A stretch of DNA of 64,000 bases from Balneolaceae bacterium (GCA_017795005.1 CP051242.1:124001-188000), one strand, 5' to 3'. Shown: positions 1 to 7,910, numbered from the stretch's first letter. The notes: generated by a model from the sequence alone, not told the origin. Program-made: numbers and translations.

Positions 1-28
1 AAATTTTAATGCTTTCAGCATATATGGG

Positions 29-36
29 TATCTTTC
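29..36 (+). promoter_or_regulatory. possible -7 box upstream of thiN
   Basis: TATCTTTC lies four bases before the thiN ATG and resembles the Bacteroidota -7 element TAnnTTTG. If used, the transcript would be almost leaderless. No clear -33 TTTG can be judged because the window begins here. Weak, position-based call. Confidence 0.25.
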
Positions 37-40
37 AAGC

Positions 41-676
41 ATGAACGTTTTAATAGTAGCCGGAGGAACACCTCCCACCAAAAAATTACTGGAACGGGAA
101 ATCGAAGCCGCTGAAATCGTGATAGGAGCAGACAGTGGTGGACATGCATTATTGGGCTATGGCTTCACACCCGATATTGTTATCGGCGACATGGATAGTT
201 TCAAATACACTAATCACGATGGAATCAATATCCTGGAAGATCCGGATCAGGAAACCAATGATTTGGAAAAAGCCTTGCATTATGCGCTTAAACAGGGCGC
301 CACACATGCTGTAGTTCTTGGTGCGTTAGGAAAACGTATCGATCACCTGATGAAAAATATGTCAGTACTGCAGCAATTCTGGTCTAAATTTGAGAACATT
401 CTTTTCCGGGATGATTACGGAGACACCTTTCTGGTTCAATCCCCTTATAAACCTGAATTACCTGTTGGCTCGATCATTTCTTTTTTCCCGGTTCGCAATC
501 CTGTGGAAGAATTCACGTCTACCGGAGTCTTGTATCCTTTAACAAATAGCACTCTCGAAATGGGTGGTCAGGATGGGACTTCCAATGAAATCACCGATCA
601 AGATTCCACCATCACGTTTAAAGAAGGCTTTCTAGGCGTGTTTGTCGGGAATGGCGATAAGATGAGTAGAGGGTAG
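41..676 (+). CDS. thiN: thiamine pyrophosphokinase
   Basis: Converts thiamine to thiamine diphosphate with ATP in the cytoplasm, the last step of cofactor formation and salvage. The 211-residue length is typical. Family motifs are in order: the N-terminal VAGG loop and ADSGG (residues 30-34), the metal-binding GDMDS (49-53), an acidic DQETNDLEKAL stretch (69-79), GKRIDH (97-102) and a C-terminal GTSNE. The next gene starts one base after its stop, so the two are probably co-transcribed. No TPP riboswitch can be assessed, since only 40 upstream bases are present. Confidence 0.93.
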   Translation: MNVLIVAGGTPPTKKLLEREIEAAEIVIGADSGGHALLGYGFTPDIVIGDMDSFKYTNHDGINILEDPDQETNDLEKALHYALKQGATHAVVLGALGKRIDHLMKNMSVLQQFWSKFENILFRDDYGDTFLVQSPYKPELPVGSIISFFPVRNPVEEFTSTGVLYPLTNSTLEMGGQDGTSNEITDQDSTITFKEGFLGVFVGNGDKMSRG

Positions 677-677
677 T

Positions 678-1286
678 TTGGGAAAGCGGATTTGCCTGAT
701 AACTCATACCGAAGCCACTCATTCCGTTGAAGGAAAAGTAGGTGGGTGGTATGATTCGGAATTAACTCAAGAAGGAAGCGATCAGGCCGCTTCTTTGATG
801 GATCGAATTACTAATCTGGGATTTGATATTAGCAAATCCATCATTTACAGTTCCGATTTAAAAAGAGCCTCACAAACGGCTGCTATTATTTCCGAACCTT
901 TCGAAAACCGACCTATTCTGGATCAGCGCCTAAGAGAAATGTCATTCGGAAAACATGAAGGCATAGATCAAACTGAGCACAATAAGATAATGGTTGCGGT
1001 GCCTGAATCCGGAAACAGAATGGATCACCAGATTTGTGAGGGAGCTGAATCCCGAAGAGAGGTAGCGACAAGAATCACTTCGTTTGTTAATGAAATCATG
1101 AGTGATGAACAGGAAGCAGTCGTTATAACTCATGGTTTTGCAGCTACCTTCTTCATCGCCGCTTTTCAAAAGGTTGATATAGAGCAAATGGGCTATCTGA
1201 ATTATAAGCTTTATCCGGGAAGCATCGCTTTGCTCGAAGAAGACGACCTTTTTCAAAACCGATCTGTTACGTTTTTAAATGGGTGA
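678..1286 (+). CDS. histidine phosphatase superfamily protein
   Basis: Phosphoglycerate mutase/alpha-ribazole phosphatase-like protein of 202 residues beginning with TTG one base after thiN. The family's RHG signature reads T-H-T here (LITHTEATHS, H10 retained), so the Arg of the phosphate pocket is replaced. The downstream SSDLKRASQTA block, the acidic RLREMSFGKHEG segment and the second catalytic His (VVITHG) are kept. The substrate cannot be told from sequence. The pairing with thiN might suggest a thiamine-phosphate phosphatase role, but that is only inference from position. Confidence 0.8.
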   Translation: MGKRICLITHTEATHSVEGKVGGWYDSELTQEGSDQAASLMDRITNLGFDISKSIIYSSDLKRASQTAAIISEPFENRPILDQRLREMSFGKHEGIDQTEHNKIMVAVPESGNRMDHQICEGAESRREVATRITSFVNEIMSDEQEAVVITHGFAATFFIAAFQKVDIEQMGYLNYKLYPGSIALLEEDDLFQNRSVTFLNG

Positions 1287-1362
1287 TTTTTACTATCACT
1301 CCTCGATATTACATTTCTATTTCCCTATTCTTAATTGATAATTGAACAATTCTTAATTCATT

Positions 1363-2697
1363 ATGCATCACCTACACCGCGAAAAGCTTTTTTCTTTATT
1401 TGATGACGACCAGAATGGCGTTGTGTTTATCCAGGGCGCTGAAACCATGTATCGGTATAAAACCGATTATGAGTTTCCTTTCCGGCAGGAATCCAATTTC
1501 TGGTATCTGACCGGAGCTAATGAAGCCGATTGTGCTTTAGTGCTGGATTTAAAGAAAGAAGAATATCATTTATTCGTCCCTAAACGTGATGCCCAATACG
1601 CGGTCTGGCATGGCTATGTAAAAACCAAAAAGCAATATCTGGAAGAGTATAAGCCGGATCACCTGCATTACCAGAATGAAATACTGAGTGTTCTGAATGC
1701 GCTTAAACCGGAAGTAGTCTACTGCCTGAATGATGAACAAGCGGAATTTATTGAAGATTTAGATCGTGGATTTACCGTAGAAACAGAAGCTCTTGAAGAC
1801 GCGCTCACTTACTGCCGTGTACTGAAAACCGAATGGGAACTGGATCAGATGAGAGAAGCCTCACGGGTAAATGATCTGGCCTATGAAGCAGTAATGAAAG
1901 CCATTAAACCCGGCATGTACGAATATGAACTGAAAGCAATCTTCAACAAAGTGCAAATTGAAAACGGCTTGTTGCAGGATGCCTACAATGGAATTTTTGC
2001 TTCGGGGGTGAATGCTTCCATTCTTCACTATGTAGAAAATACTGATCAGATTAACGACGGAGATTTATTTCTGATGGACGCCGGATTTGAGTGCAATGGC
2101 TACGCGGCTGATTATACCCGCACCTTTCCGGCAAACGGGAAATTCACCGAAACGCAGGCCGGAATTTATCAGGCGGTGCTGGATGCTCATAATGTCGTAA
2201 TTGAAGCCATTAAACCAGGCGTTAAAATGGAAGACCTCCACCTGATGGCTTCCCGCATTATGATGGAAGGCTTGATAAAGCTGGATATAATTCGTGGGAA
2301 TATTGATGAGATTATGGAGAACAATATTTTCGCTTTGTTCTTCCCGCACGGACTTGGACACTTCCTTGGCTTAGACACTCATGATGTGGGCGGGTATCCC
2401 AAAGGTGTGGACCGCATTGATCGTCCCGGTATTAAATTCCTACGTGCCCGGAGAGAACTGCTCCCCGGAATGGTGGTGACCATAGAGCCCGGTATTTATT
2501 TCGTTCCTGCTGTTCTGGAACCAGCCATAAAAGATCCGGAAAAAGCCAAGTACCTGAACACCGAAAAAGTGACGTCCCTACTCGGGTTTGGCGGCGTTCG
2601 TATTGAGGATGATATTGTAGTTACCGAAGACGGCTACGAAAACCTGACGAATGTACCTAAAGAGATCAGCGAGATCGAGGCGTTGATGAAGGGTTAG
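1363..2697 (+). CDS. pepP: Xaa-Pro aminopeptidase (M24B)
   Basis: Cytoplasmic metallopeptidase that removes an N-terminal residue preceding proline. The N-terminal creatinase-like domain (about 1-150) is followed by the pita-bread catalytic domain. All five dinuclear-metal ligands are visible: D239 and D250 (MDAGFECNGYAADYTRT), H333 (HGLGH), E375 (TIEPGIY) and E415 (VRIEDD). The 444-residue length is normal for aminopeptidase P. It stands alone after a 76-base gap from the phosphatase gene and is followed by the attC-like region. Confidence 0.93.
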   Translation: MHHLHREKLFSLFDDDQNGVVFIQGAETMYRYKTDYEFPFRQESNFWYLTGANEADCALVLDLKKEEYHLFVPKRDAQYAVWHGYVKTKKQYLEEYKPDHLHYQNEILSVLNALKPEVVYCLNDEQAEFIEDLDRGFTVETEALEDALTYCRVLKTEWELDQMREASRVNDLAYEAVMKAIKPGMYEYELKAIFNKVQIENGLLQDAYNGIFASGVNASILHYVENTDQINDGDLFLMDAGFECNGYAADYTRTFPANGKFTETQAGIYQAVLDAHNVVIEAIKPGVKMEDLHLMASRIMMEGLIKLDIIRGNIDEIMENNIFALFFPHGLGHFLGLDTHDVGGYPKGVDRIDRPGIKFLRARRELLPGMVVTIEPGIYFVPAVLEPAIKDPEKAKYLNTEKVTSLLGFGGVRIEDDIVVTEDGYENLTNVPKEISEIEALMKG

Positions 2698-2726
2698 ATG
2701 GAAAGCTTGTGAGCAATAGAATTATT

Positions 2727-2801
2727 TAGTTACTTCAACAAAAACCGAGAACCTGCACCGCCCTGCCTACCGCAGGCAGGTTAAACACCGGGTCGTTATA
2801 C
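2727..2801 (+). other. attC-like recombination site A (candidate)
   Basis: About 75 bases ending in ACCGGGTC-GTTATAC (2787-2801). It contains the palindrome CCTGCCTACCGCAGGCAGG (2762-2780) and an upstream CAAC at about 2736-2739. It resembles the second half of an integron attC (L'-R' with core GTT). The R' octet GTTATACTGC (2795-2804) is answered by its exact complement GCAGTATAAC after the following gene, the relationship expected of a cassette's two ends. No integrase is visible in the window. The left (R''-L'') half is poorly defined. Confidence 0.4.
2762..2780. repeat. dispersed palindrome CCTGCCTACCGCAGGCAGG, copy 1
   Basis: A 19-base interrupted palindrome. Identical copies are at 3314-3332 and 42823-42841, with a one-base variant at 41495-41513. 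All are intergenic. Here it occupies the loop position of an attC-like site. Its family resembles short REP-type palindromes. Confidence 0.8.
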
Positions 2802-2817
2802 TGCTAATTCAAAAATC

Positions 2818-3237
2818 GTGAAATCAGAAAAAACATTAACTATTGAACAAGCAATTAAACGAGGTTTCTTTTTTGTAAACCTTCCTGTTTTTCTGATTAT
2901 AGCTTTACCCCTATTTATAGCTGGAATACTTCCGGAAAGCTGGAATCTTAATCCAATAGTTGGTTTAGCAATAATACCTTCAATTATTATGGCTTGGGTT
3001 TGGTGGTCATGGTCACTGCCTAAATGGAGATTATGGGCGGTTAAGAAAGTTGATGATATAGAGTTATTATTTAACAAAGCCGTTGAAGCACAATTGATGT
3101 GGCCTGTTGGTCATTTTTTTCAGAAAACGGAAATCAATTCTGACAAACAGAAAAAGAAACTAAGAAGAATTATGGTTGAAAAAATGGATACTTCTGATGA
3201 ATATGTTCTTCAGATTATCTCAAAAATAACTAATTAA
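2818..3237 (+). CDS. hypothetical membrane protein in a putative integron cassette
   Basis: 139 residues starting at GTG, 17 bases after the GTTATAC core. Two hydrophobic segments (about 19-38 and 45-66) form a helical hairpin in the inner membrane. A charged cytoplasmic C-terminal tail follows, with KKVDDIELLFNKAVEAQ and a Lys-rich KQKKKLRR stretch. I do not recognise the family. The gene fills a roughly 550-base unit between two attC-like sites, as a cassette gene would, and is AT-richer than pepP. No function can be proposed. Confidence 0.7.
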   Translation: MKSEKTLTIEQAIKRGFFFVNLPVFLIIALPLFIAGILPESWNLNPIVGLAIIPSIIMAWVWWSWSLPKWRLWAVKKVDDIELLFNKAVEAQLMWPVGHFFQKTEINSDKQKKKLRRIMVEKMDTSDEYVLQIISKITN

Positions 3238-3241
3238 GATC

Positions 3242-3353
3242 GCAGTATAACAAGAGTTTCAAACGGACTTGAACGGGGTTCGGGTCTTTAATTTTAAACC
3301 CTAGACTCGCCGCCCTGCCTACCGCAGGCAGGTTAAACGCCGGGTCGTTAGGT
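3242..3353 (+). other. attC-like recombination site B (candidate)
   Basis: 112 bases from GCAGTATAAC (R''-like, 3242-3251) to CGGGTC-GTTAGGT (R' core GTTRRRY at 3347-3353). GTTTCAA (3257-3263) can pair with TTAAAC (3333-3338) leaving one extrahelical C, as in known attC hairpins. The palindrome CCTGCCTACCGCAGGCAGG (3314-3332) sits where variable terminal structures occur. GCAGTATAAC is the exact reverse complement of 2795-2804 at the start of the upstream unit. This is good structural evidence, but no integrase is present. Confidence 0.55.
3314..3332. repeat. dispersed palindrome CCTGCCTACCGCAGGCAGG, copy 2
   Basis: Identical 19-base copy of the element at 2762-2780, embedded in attC-like site B. 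The flanks CGCC upstream and TTAAAC downstream are also shared between the two copies. Confidence 0.8.
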
Positions 3354-3362
3354 AACATTGAC

Positions 3363-3710
3363 ATGAGTCAAATAGTCAAACTTTACTTATTGGCGATCGC
3401 ATTTTTTTTCATTTCCTGCTTCAGTTTGTATCACTTTTTCTATGTGCTTCCTTCAGTAAATCAGATTAAGTATTTAGTAAATATTGAGGAAGTCGATATT
3501 GGAATGAACACTGCCAAACTCGATGAGTTACTTGGTAAACCTTATTTGATTGAGGCAATTGACGCTCCTCTAGCTTCATACCTTTATAATCACGAAGTAC
3601 CAGAAGGAAATGATGGCCTTTTTCAAATCGCAATTGATTCTACAAATCATGTTGTTGCTATTACCTTCTCTATGAGAAAAAAGAACAGCTATAATTATTT
3701 ATCGGAATAA
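3363..3710 (+). CDS. BamE/SmpA-like small membrane-anchored protein (tandem copy 1)
   Basis: 115 residues. An N-terminal hydrophobic segment (about 6-30) acts as signal anchor. The soluble part contains VDIGMNTAKLDELLGKP, which resembles the I-x-x-GM-(5-7)-LLG-x-P motif of the SmpA/OmlA (BamE) fold. The ATG is 10 bases after the GTTAGGT core of attC-like site B, as expected of a first cassette gene. Its stop overlaps the start of the next gene (TAATGA), and that gene is a diverged duplicate. The role is unknown; the BamE resemblance is fold-level only. Confidence 0.65.
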   Translation: MSQIVKLYLLAIAFFFISCFSLYHFFYVLPSVNQIKYLVNIEEVDIGMNTAKLDELLGKPYLIEAIDAPLASYLYNHEVPEGNDGLFQIAIDSTNHVVAITFSMRKKNSYNYLSE

Positions 3711-4033
3711 TGAAGAGTCCAGATAAATATTACATAGCTGGTTTTTCTTCAATGTTTATGATTCTTTTTTGTCTTTATCATTTCTTCTACGTGATTCCTT
3801 CACTAAAGAGTGATAGCTATTTAGTGAAAATTGAACAGGTTCATATTGGAATGAATACTGATAAACTTGATGATTTACTAGGCAAGCCAATCAAAATTCG
3901 ATCATTAAATAATCCAAACGCGCCTCAAATTTACGAGTACACTTTACCAAAGGGTAAAAATGGAATTTTTGAGGTTTCAATTGATTCTACAAATCATGTG
4001 AATGGTGTTCACTTATATATTTTAAAACAATAA
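3710..4033 (+). CDS. BamE/SmpA-like small membrane-anchored protein (tandem copy 2)
   Basis: 107 residues, a paralogue of the upstream gene. Both share LYHFFYV-x-PS after the hydrophobic N-terminus, then YLV-x-IE-x-V-x-IGMNT-x-KLD-x-LLGKP and the C-terminal IDSTNHV. The start codon overlaps the upstream stop, so translation is likely coupled. The two copies have diverged at roughly half their positions, so the duplication is not recent. The function is unknown. It may be anchored to the inner membrane with the domain outside the cytoplasm. Confidence 0.65.
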   Translation: MKSPDKYYIAGFSSMFMILFCLYHFFYVIPSLKSDSYLVKIEQVHIGMNTDKLDDLLGKPIKIRSLNNPNAPQIYEYTLPKGKNGIFEVSIDSTNHVNGVHLYILKQ

Positions 4034-4062
4034 TGAATGTCTTAGAATAAAAATCTGTCTCT

Positions 4063-4644
4063 ATGTTTTCTAACAAGCGTTTCAAGTGGATACTATATAT
4101 GCGAGCCCATGTACTTTTTATTGCACTAATTTACTCAGTATCTGGATGTACTAACTATGACACAAAAAAATTCGTTTTTTTATCCTCTTCTGATAAATAT
4201 TCAGATAGCATAAGATTATTTGAAAGTACTGATCTTCGAATCACGTTATCGAATCCAATGACCTCTTATCCTGACGACCGGTATGAACTCGGGATTAATA
4301 CTCAGCTTTCGTTTAGCAATCTTGGCTTAAAGGCGGTTGTCATTGATTCCATATCTATTGATCAGTACCATAAAAATTTAAATATATCAGACTCTGTTCG
4401 TGTGTGGCTGACTTCCCAAAGTAGATACTCTTTCCCAATTGAGTTATGCCCAGAAGCTGATGGCTTTCCTTGTAATGGAATAAATCTGATTTACCACGTA
4501 GATAATTCGAAGCATGATTTTCAAATTAGCGATACAATAACTGTAGAAACTAAACTTTGGCTTAAAATTGATGGCAAGCTAAGGAGCATAAATAGGGTTG
4601 ACAAAAAAGTTTATCAAAGATTTCAAGGGGATTACTATCTCTAA
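4063..4644 (+). CDS. putative lipoprotein, unknown function
   Basis: 193 residues. The N-terminus carries basic residues, a hydrophobic stretch and a lipobox-like VSG-C (Cys29), so it is probably a lipoprotein. A second ATG 36 bases downstream (4099) would give a more ordinary signal peptide and may be the true start. The rest is rich in Ser, Asp and beta-branched residues with a DSIRLFESTDLRITLSNP region, suggesting a beta-sandwich. I do not recognise it. It follows the two BamE-like genes by 29 bases and is probably their operon partner. Confidence 0.6.
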   Translation: MFSNKRFKWILYMRAHVLFIALIYSVSGCTNYDTKKFVFLSSSDKYSDSIRLFESTDLRITLSNPMTSYPDDRYELGINTQLSFSNLGLKAVVIDSISIDQYHKNLNISDSVRVWLTSQSRYSFPIELCPEADGFPCNGINLIYHVDNSKHDFQISDTITVETKLWLKIDGKLRSINRVDKKVYQRFQGDYYL

Positions 4645-4687
4645 AACCGGCTACATAATAAGCGTTACAATCTGAGGCAGTAGATTT

Positions 4688-4782
4688 TGCTGCGTGATGT
4701 ATTCCTGGAAGCTCCAGCTTCCATTGAGGCAGAGCCTCAAACTTGGCATTCCGAAGGAGGACCTTCGGAACGAGGATTAAAC
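4688..4782. repeat. dispersed 95-bp repeat with nested hairpins, copy 1
   Basis: Begins TGCTGCGTGATG and contains three small palindromes: GGAAGCTCCAGCTTCC, GAGGCAGAGCCTC and CCGAAGGAGGACCTTCGG. A diverged second copy lies at 6611-6707 in the same orientation. It resembles REP/BIME-type intergenic repeats. The rest of 4645-4891 holds no gene that I can see. Confidence 0.75.
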
Positions 4783-4891
4783 AACCACTACGTAGTCGCC
4801 CCGCGAAGGCAGGAATGACTCTCCTGATATAAAAATCGACCACAGAGAATCACCTTTCTAAAAATTGTAAGAATCCTATATTCAGGCATCT

Positions 4892-5464
4892 ATGGAATCA
4901 CTCATTAATTTCTTTAACCGTATCCAACCGCTTTCTTCGCAAACACTTGCTTTGATGGGTAATTTGTTTGAACCTGATACACTCGAAAAGGGAGCATACT
5001 TTATAAGAAAAGGAGAAATTGCCCGCGAAATTGCCTTTTTAGAATCCGGGTTTGTACGGGCATATTACATCAACAGTGAAGGGAAAGAATACAATAAGAC
5101 TTTTTTCCCCGCCCCTACTATCATCGGATCATACGCTTCCCTTATCAGTAAACAAAAAAATGAGGTCGCTCAACAGGCGCTCACCGACTGCAGGATTTGG
5201 AGAGCTTCTTTTCAAAAAATTGAAGAACTCTCTAAAGATAGCATCGAGATTGAACGGCTGAGACGAATAATAGCCGAAAGCTATTTTTTAAATAATGAGA
5301 AAAAAGAACTTGAAATGGCTTTACTGGATGCTGATCAACGCTATGAGATCCTTCAAAAAGAGTTCCCCGGAATTGAGCAGAAAATTCCTCAATATCATAT
5401 TGCCGCCTATTTAGGAATAAGTGCTACCCAGCTCAGCCGGATCAGAAAAAAACGCACTCAATAA
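4892..5464 (+). CDS. Crp/Fnr-family transcriptional regulator
   Basis: 190 residues. An N-terminal cyclic-nucleotide-binding-like beta-barrel (about 10-115, with KGEIAREIAFLESGFVRAYYINSEGKE) is followed by a long helix and a C-terminal helix-turn-helix (IPQYHIAAYLGISATQLSRI, about 164-183). This is the short Bacteroidota form that usually lacks the cAMP-contacting residues, so the ligand is unknown. It precedes the membrane protein and START-protein genes on the same strand by 93 bases and might regulate them; that is position-only inference. Confidence 0.88.
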   Translation: MESLINFFNRIQPLSSQTLALMGNLFEPDTLEKGAYFIRKGEIAREIAFLESGFVRAYYINSEGKEYNKTFFPAPTIIGSYASLISKQKNEVAQQALTDCRIWRASFQKIEELSKDSIEIERLRRIIAESYFLNNEKKELEMALLDADQRYEILQKEFPGIEQKIPQYHIAAYLGISATQLSRIRKKRTQ

Positions 5465-5557
5465 GCTTTATTTCTTTACCTATGTAAATGCGGCTGCCCT
5501 TCGCTTCGTGCTACTTTGTAATCGTATTTAACATCATTCACTTTAAATCTTATTGCA

Positions 5558-5968
5558 ATGCAGCGTAAAGAAATCAACTTTTTCAAATTTCTGTTTATTG
5601 TTTCGGCTTTGTGGAACCTGGTCGGTGCCATTTTTGGGTACTTTAACACTGCCTATACTTTTCAGGGATTTTTTGGCAGGGAGTTAACCGACCCGCTTTT
5701 CTTTACTATTTATCAGGGTGCATGGGGTACAACGCTCGTCTATATTATTGGATACGCCATTGTTGCCTATAATCCTGTCAGGCATACAGGAATAGTAATC
5801 GTTGGCGGCATTGGTAAAGTTGCCTTCGCTATTTCGTTGTTCAAACTTTATCTGTCAGGTATTGCTTCATCTGTTGTGTTTGTGGTGATTATCGGCGATT
5901 TCGTTTTTGCAGTATTATTTCTGTATTACTTTATAAGAATCCACAAAACAGGAGAAGGGATTGTTTAG
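5558..5968 (+). CDS. small four-helix membrane protein, unknown function
   Basis: 136 residues with four predicted transmembrane helices (about 9-27, 48-68, 77-98 and 103-127) and a short basic C-terminus (RIHKTGEGIV). It resembles small uncharacterised integral membrane proteins of Bacteroidota, but I cannot name a family. It sits between a Crp-type regulator and a START-domain gene. The START gene's ATG is 16 bases after its stop, suggesting one transcript. Confidence 0.7.
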   Translation: MQRKEINFFKFLFIVSALWNLVGAIFGYFNTAYTFQGFFGRELTDPLFFTIYQGAWGTTLVYIIGYAIVAYNPVRHTGIVIVGGIGKVAFAISLFKLYLSGIASSVVFVVIIGDFVFAVLFLYYFIRIHKTGEGIV

Positions 5969-5984
5969 AGATACACCTTTGATT

Positions 5985-6584
5985 ATGAAGCTCTTTGCAT
6001 TAATTACATGTGTTTCAGCCTTGTTGTCTGCAAACCTTACTGCGCAAACTGACTGGAAAATGGAACGGGAGCGGGATGGTATTCGGATTTATACAAAACA
6101 GGAAGTCAATTCTAAATATCATTCCTTTAAAGGTATCGTTCTGGTTGCGGCTTCCGTAGAAGATGTTACCAAAGTACTAAAGGATGCTGATAATTATACC
6201 CGCTGGTATGGCTTTACGAATACATCACAATTGCTGGAACAAACGGAGAATGAACAATTCAATTATGTAGAAACCAAGTTTCCATGGCCATTCAAAAACA
6301 GAGATATGGTGTATAAAATGACCATTGATACTTCCAAAGATGAAATGATTTTTCATTTAACCGGATTACCCGATTATATGCCCGAACGAAAAGGAATTGT
6401 AAGGATGAGAAAAGCGGAAGGTTATATTTTATTGGAGCCTGAAGGCGAAAATACACGAGTAACCTATGTTTTTCATTCCGATCCGGGCAAAAGTATTCCT
6501 TCCCGGTTAGCTAACAGCTCCATTGGTGAATTGCCATATTCTACGCTTTCTGGATTAAGAAACATCTTTACTCCTGAAAAATAA
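5985..6584 (+). CDS. START-domain lipid-binding-like protein, exported
   Basis: About 199 residues from the ATG at 5985. The open frame extends to a TTG at 5961, but MKLFALITCVSALLSANLTAQ is a complete signal peptide, so 5985 is preferred. The mature part is a single StAR-related lipid-transfer-like domain: VASVEDVTKVLKDADNYTRWY, then ETKFPWPFKNRDMVYKMTI and TRVTYVFHSDPGKSIP. These proteins bind lipid or hydrophobic ligands; periplasmic location is inferred. The ligand is unknown. Followed by a dispersed repeat. Confidence 0.82.
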   Translation: MKLFALITCVSALLSANLTAQTDWKMERERDGIRIYTKQEVNSKYHSFKGIVLVAASVEDVTKVLKDADNYTRWYGFTNTSQLLEQTENEQFNYVETKFPWPFKNRDMVYKMTIDTSKDEMIFHLTGLPDYMPERKGIVRMRKAEGYILLEPEGENTRVTYVFHSDPGKSIPSRLANSSIGELPYSTLSGLRNIFTPEK

Positions 6585-6610
6585 ACTTCTTCCCCCTCAT
6601 CAAGAAGCTC

Positions 6611-6707
6611 TGCTGCGTGATGCTTCCTCAGAAGCTCTGGGTTCTGTTGAGGCAGAGCCTCAAACCCTGCATACTGAAGAAGGAGGGCTTTGGAACCAGG
6701 CTTAAAC
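6611..6707. repeat. dispersed ~97-bp repeat with nested hairpins, copy 2
   Basis: Diverged copy of 4688-4782. TGCTGCGTGATG, TTGAGGCAGAGCCTCAAA and the end of the element (TTAAAC) are conserved, while the outer palindromes have decayed. It lies between the START and MBL genes, 1.9 kb from copy 1. Confidence 0.75.
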
Positions 6708-6768
6708 GAAAATACATTGTTCCCTTTAGTTAAGGAATGCTCTTATCTTCATCAGGGTTTTATCTCGC

Positions 6769-7827
6769 ATGGCAAAAAAGAGCATATTTAAGAAAATCAG
6801 TATGGTTATAGCAATAGTACTTGGGGTATTTATTCTGTTTGTAGTTGGGGTTGGTTTATGGACGTCTGCTCCGGGTTACAAAGGGGAGCAAAGTGATCAT
6901 TTTACCGGGACTAAGTTCATTAATGGTCCGGGCTACGAGGAGCAGGGGTTTACTCAGCTTTTAAAATGGGTGACCAACCGAAAGCCGGGCGAATGGGCGG
7001 AGCTTACCGAAGAAGACATCACGTATGGTGAACAACCGGCCAAACGTATTTTAGATTCCACTCAGGTAATCACCTATGTCAATCACTCTACTTTTCTCAT
7101 TCAAACAGATGGACTGAATATCATCACCGATCCGGTGTACAGTAAACGGGTCTCCCCATTTAGTTTTGCAGGACCAAAACGTATGCGTCCGCCCGGAATT
7201 TGTTTCGAAGATCTACCTGATCTGGATTTCGTGCTCATCAGCCACAATCACTACGATCATCTGGATATTGCCACGCTGAAACGAATCAAAGAAGTGCATG
7301 ATCCGACTTTCATCACGCCGCTTGGAGTGGATTTGTATTTGAATAAACAAGGAATCTCTAAGACCATTTCTCTGGATTGGTGGGAGGAAACTCCGGCATC
7401 CGATTCTGTACAAATTGCGGCAGTGGAAGCCCAGCATTTTTCAAGCCGGGGTATGTTTGATCGCGATAAAACCTTATGGGCAGGGTTTGTAATCAAATCA
7501 CCAAATGGAAATATCTATTTCGCCGGAGATACCGGATATAACAGCTTCTTTTCTGAAATCGGAGAACGATACGCTCCTATCAAAACTTCGTTAATTCCGA
7601 TCGGCGCCTACATTCCCCGATGGTTTATGAGTCCCGTTCATGTGGATCCTGCTCAGGCCGTTCAGATTCATAAAGATGTGCAATCTGAATTGAGTATCGG
7701 AATGCATTTCGGAACCTTTCCTCTGGCGGACGATGGTAAGGATGATCCCATCAACGATTTTAATGATGTAGTCGGCAAAGAGAATTTTATTCTGCTGAAG
7801 GAAGGGGAGAGATTGGTTCGGGAGTAA
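6769..7827 (+). CDS. MBL-fold metallohydrolase, NAPE-PLD-like
   Basis: 352 residues. An N-terminal membrane helix (about 9-31) anchors a metallo-beta-lactamase domain. The zinc motif SHNHYDHLD spans 158-166 (H159, H161, D163, H164). Further ligands are in EAQHFSSRG, FAGDTGY and SIGMHFGTF. The LIPIGAYIPRWFMSPVHVDPAQAVQIH segment is characteristic of the UlaG/N-acylphosphatidylethanolamine phospholipase D-like group. The likely substrate is a phospholipid or other phosphodiester, outside the cytoplasm. Monocistronic, flanked by repeats on both sides. Confidence 0.88.
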   Translation: MAKKSIFKKISMVIAIVLGVFILFVVGVGLWTSAPGYKGEQSDHFTGTKFINGPGYEEQGFTQLLKWVTNRKPGEWAELTEEDITYGEQPAKRILDSTQVITYVNHSTFLIQTDGLNIITDPVYSKRVSPFSFAGPKRMRPPGICFEDLPDLDFVLISHNHYDHLDIATLKRIKEVHDPTFITPLGVDLYLNKQGISKTISLDWWEETPASDSVQIAAVEAQHFSSRGMFDRDKTLWAGFVIKSPNGNIYFAGDTGYNSFFSEIGERYAPIKTSLIPIGAYIPRWFMSPVHVDPAQAVQIHKDVQSELSIGMHFGTFPLADDGKDDPINDFNDVVGKENFILLKEGERLVRE

Positions 7828-7910
7828 ATGCTCCAGCCATTTTCCTCCCTCTGAAATCCTGCACGCATGATTTCTGTCTCCCTCCAAAGGGAGACATCTT
7901 TGTCGTCATC

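Noticed and set aside
1-40. TPP riboswitch ahead of thiN
   Set aside because: Only 40 bases are available and no conserved CUGAGA-type core is seen.
4655-4670. GCGTTACAA after the lipoprotein gene as a third attC core
   Set aside because: It does not fit GTTRRRY, and no matching ACCTAAC-type partner or foldable L''-L' segment is visible.
4645-4891. tRNA or other structured RNA in the hairpin-rich gap
   Set aside because: The hairpins belong to a dispersed repeat with a second copy at 6611-6707; no cloverleaf could be drawn.
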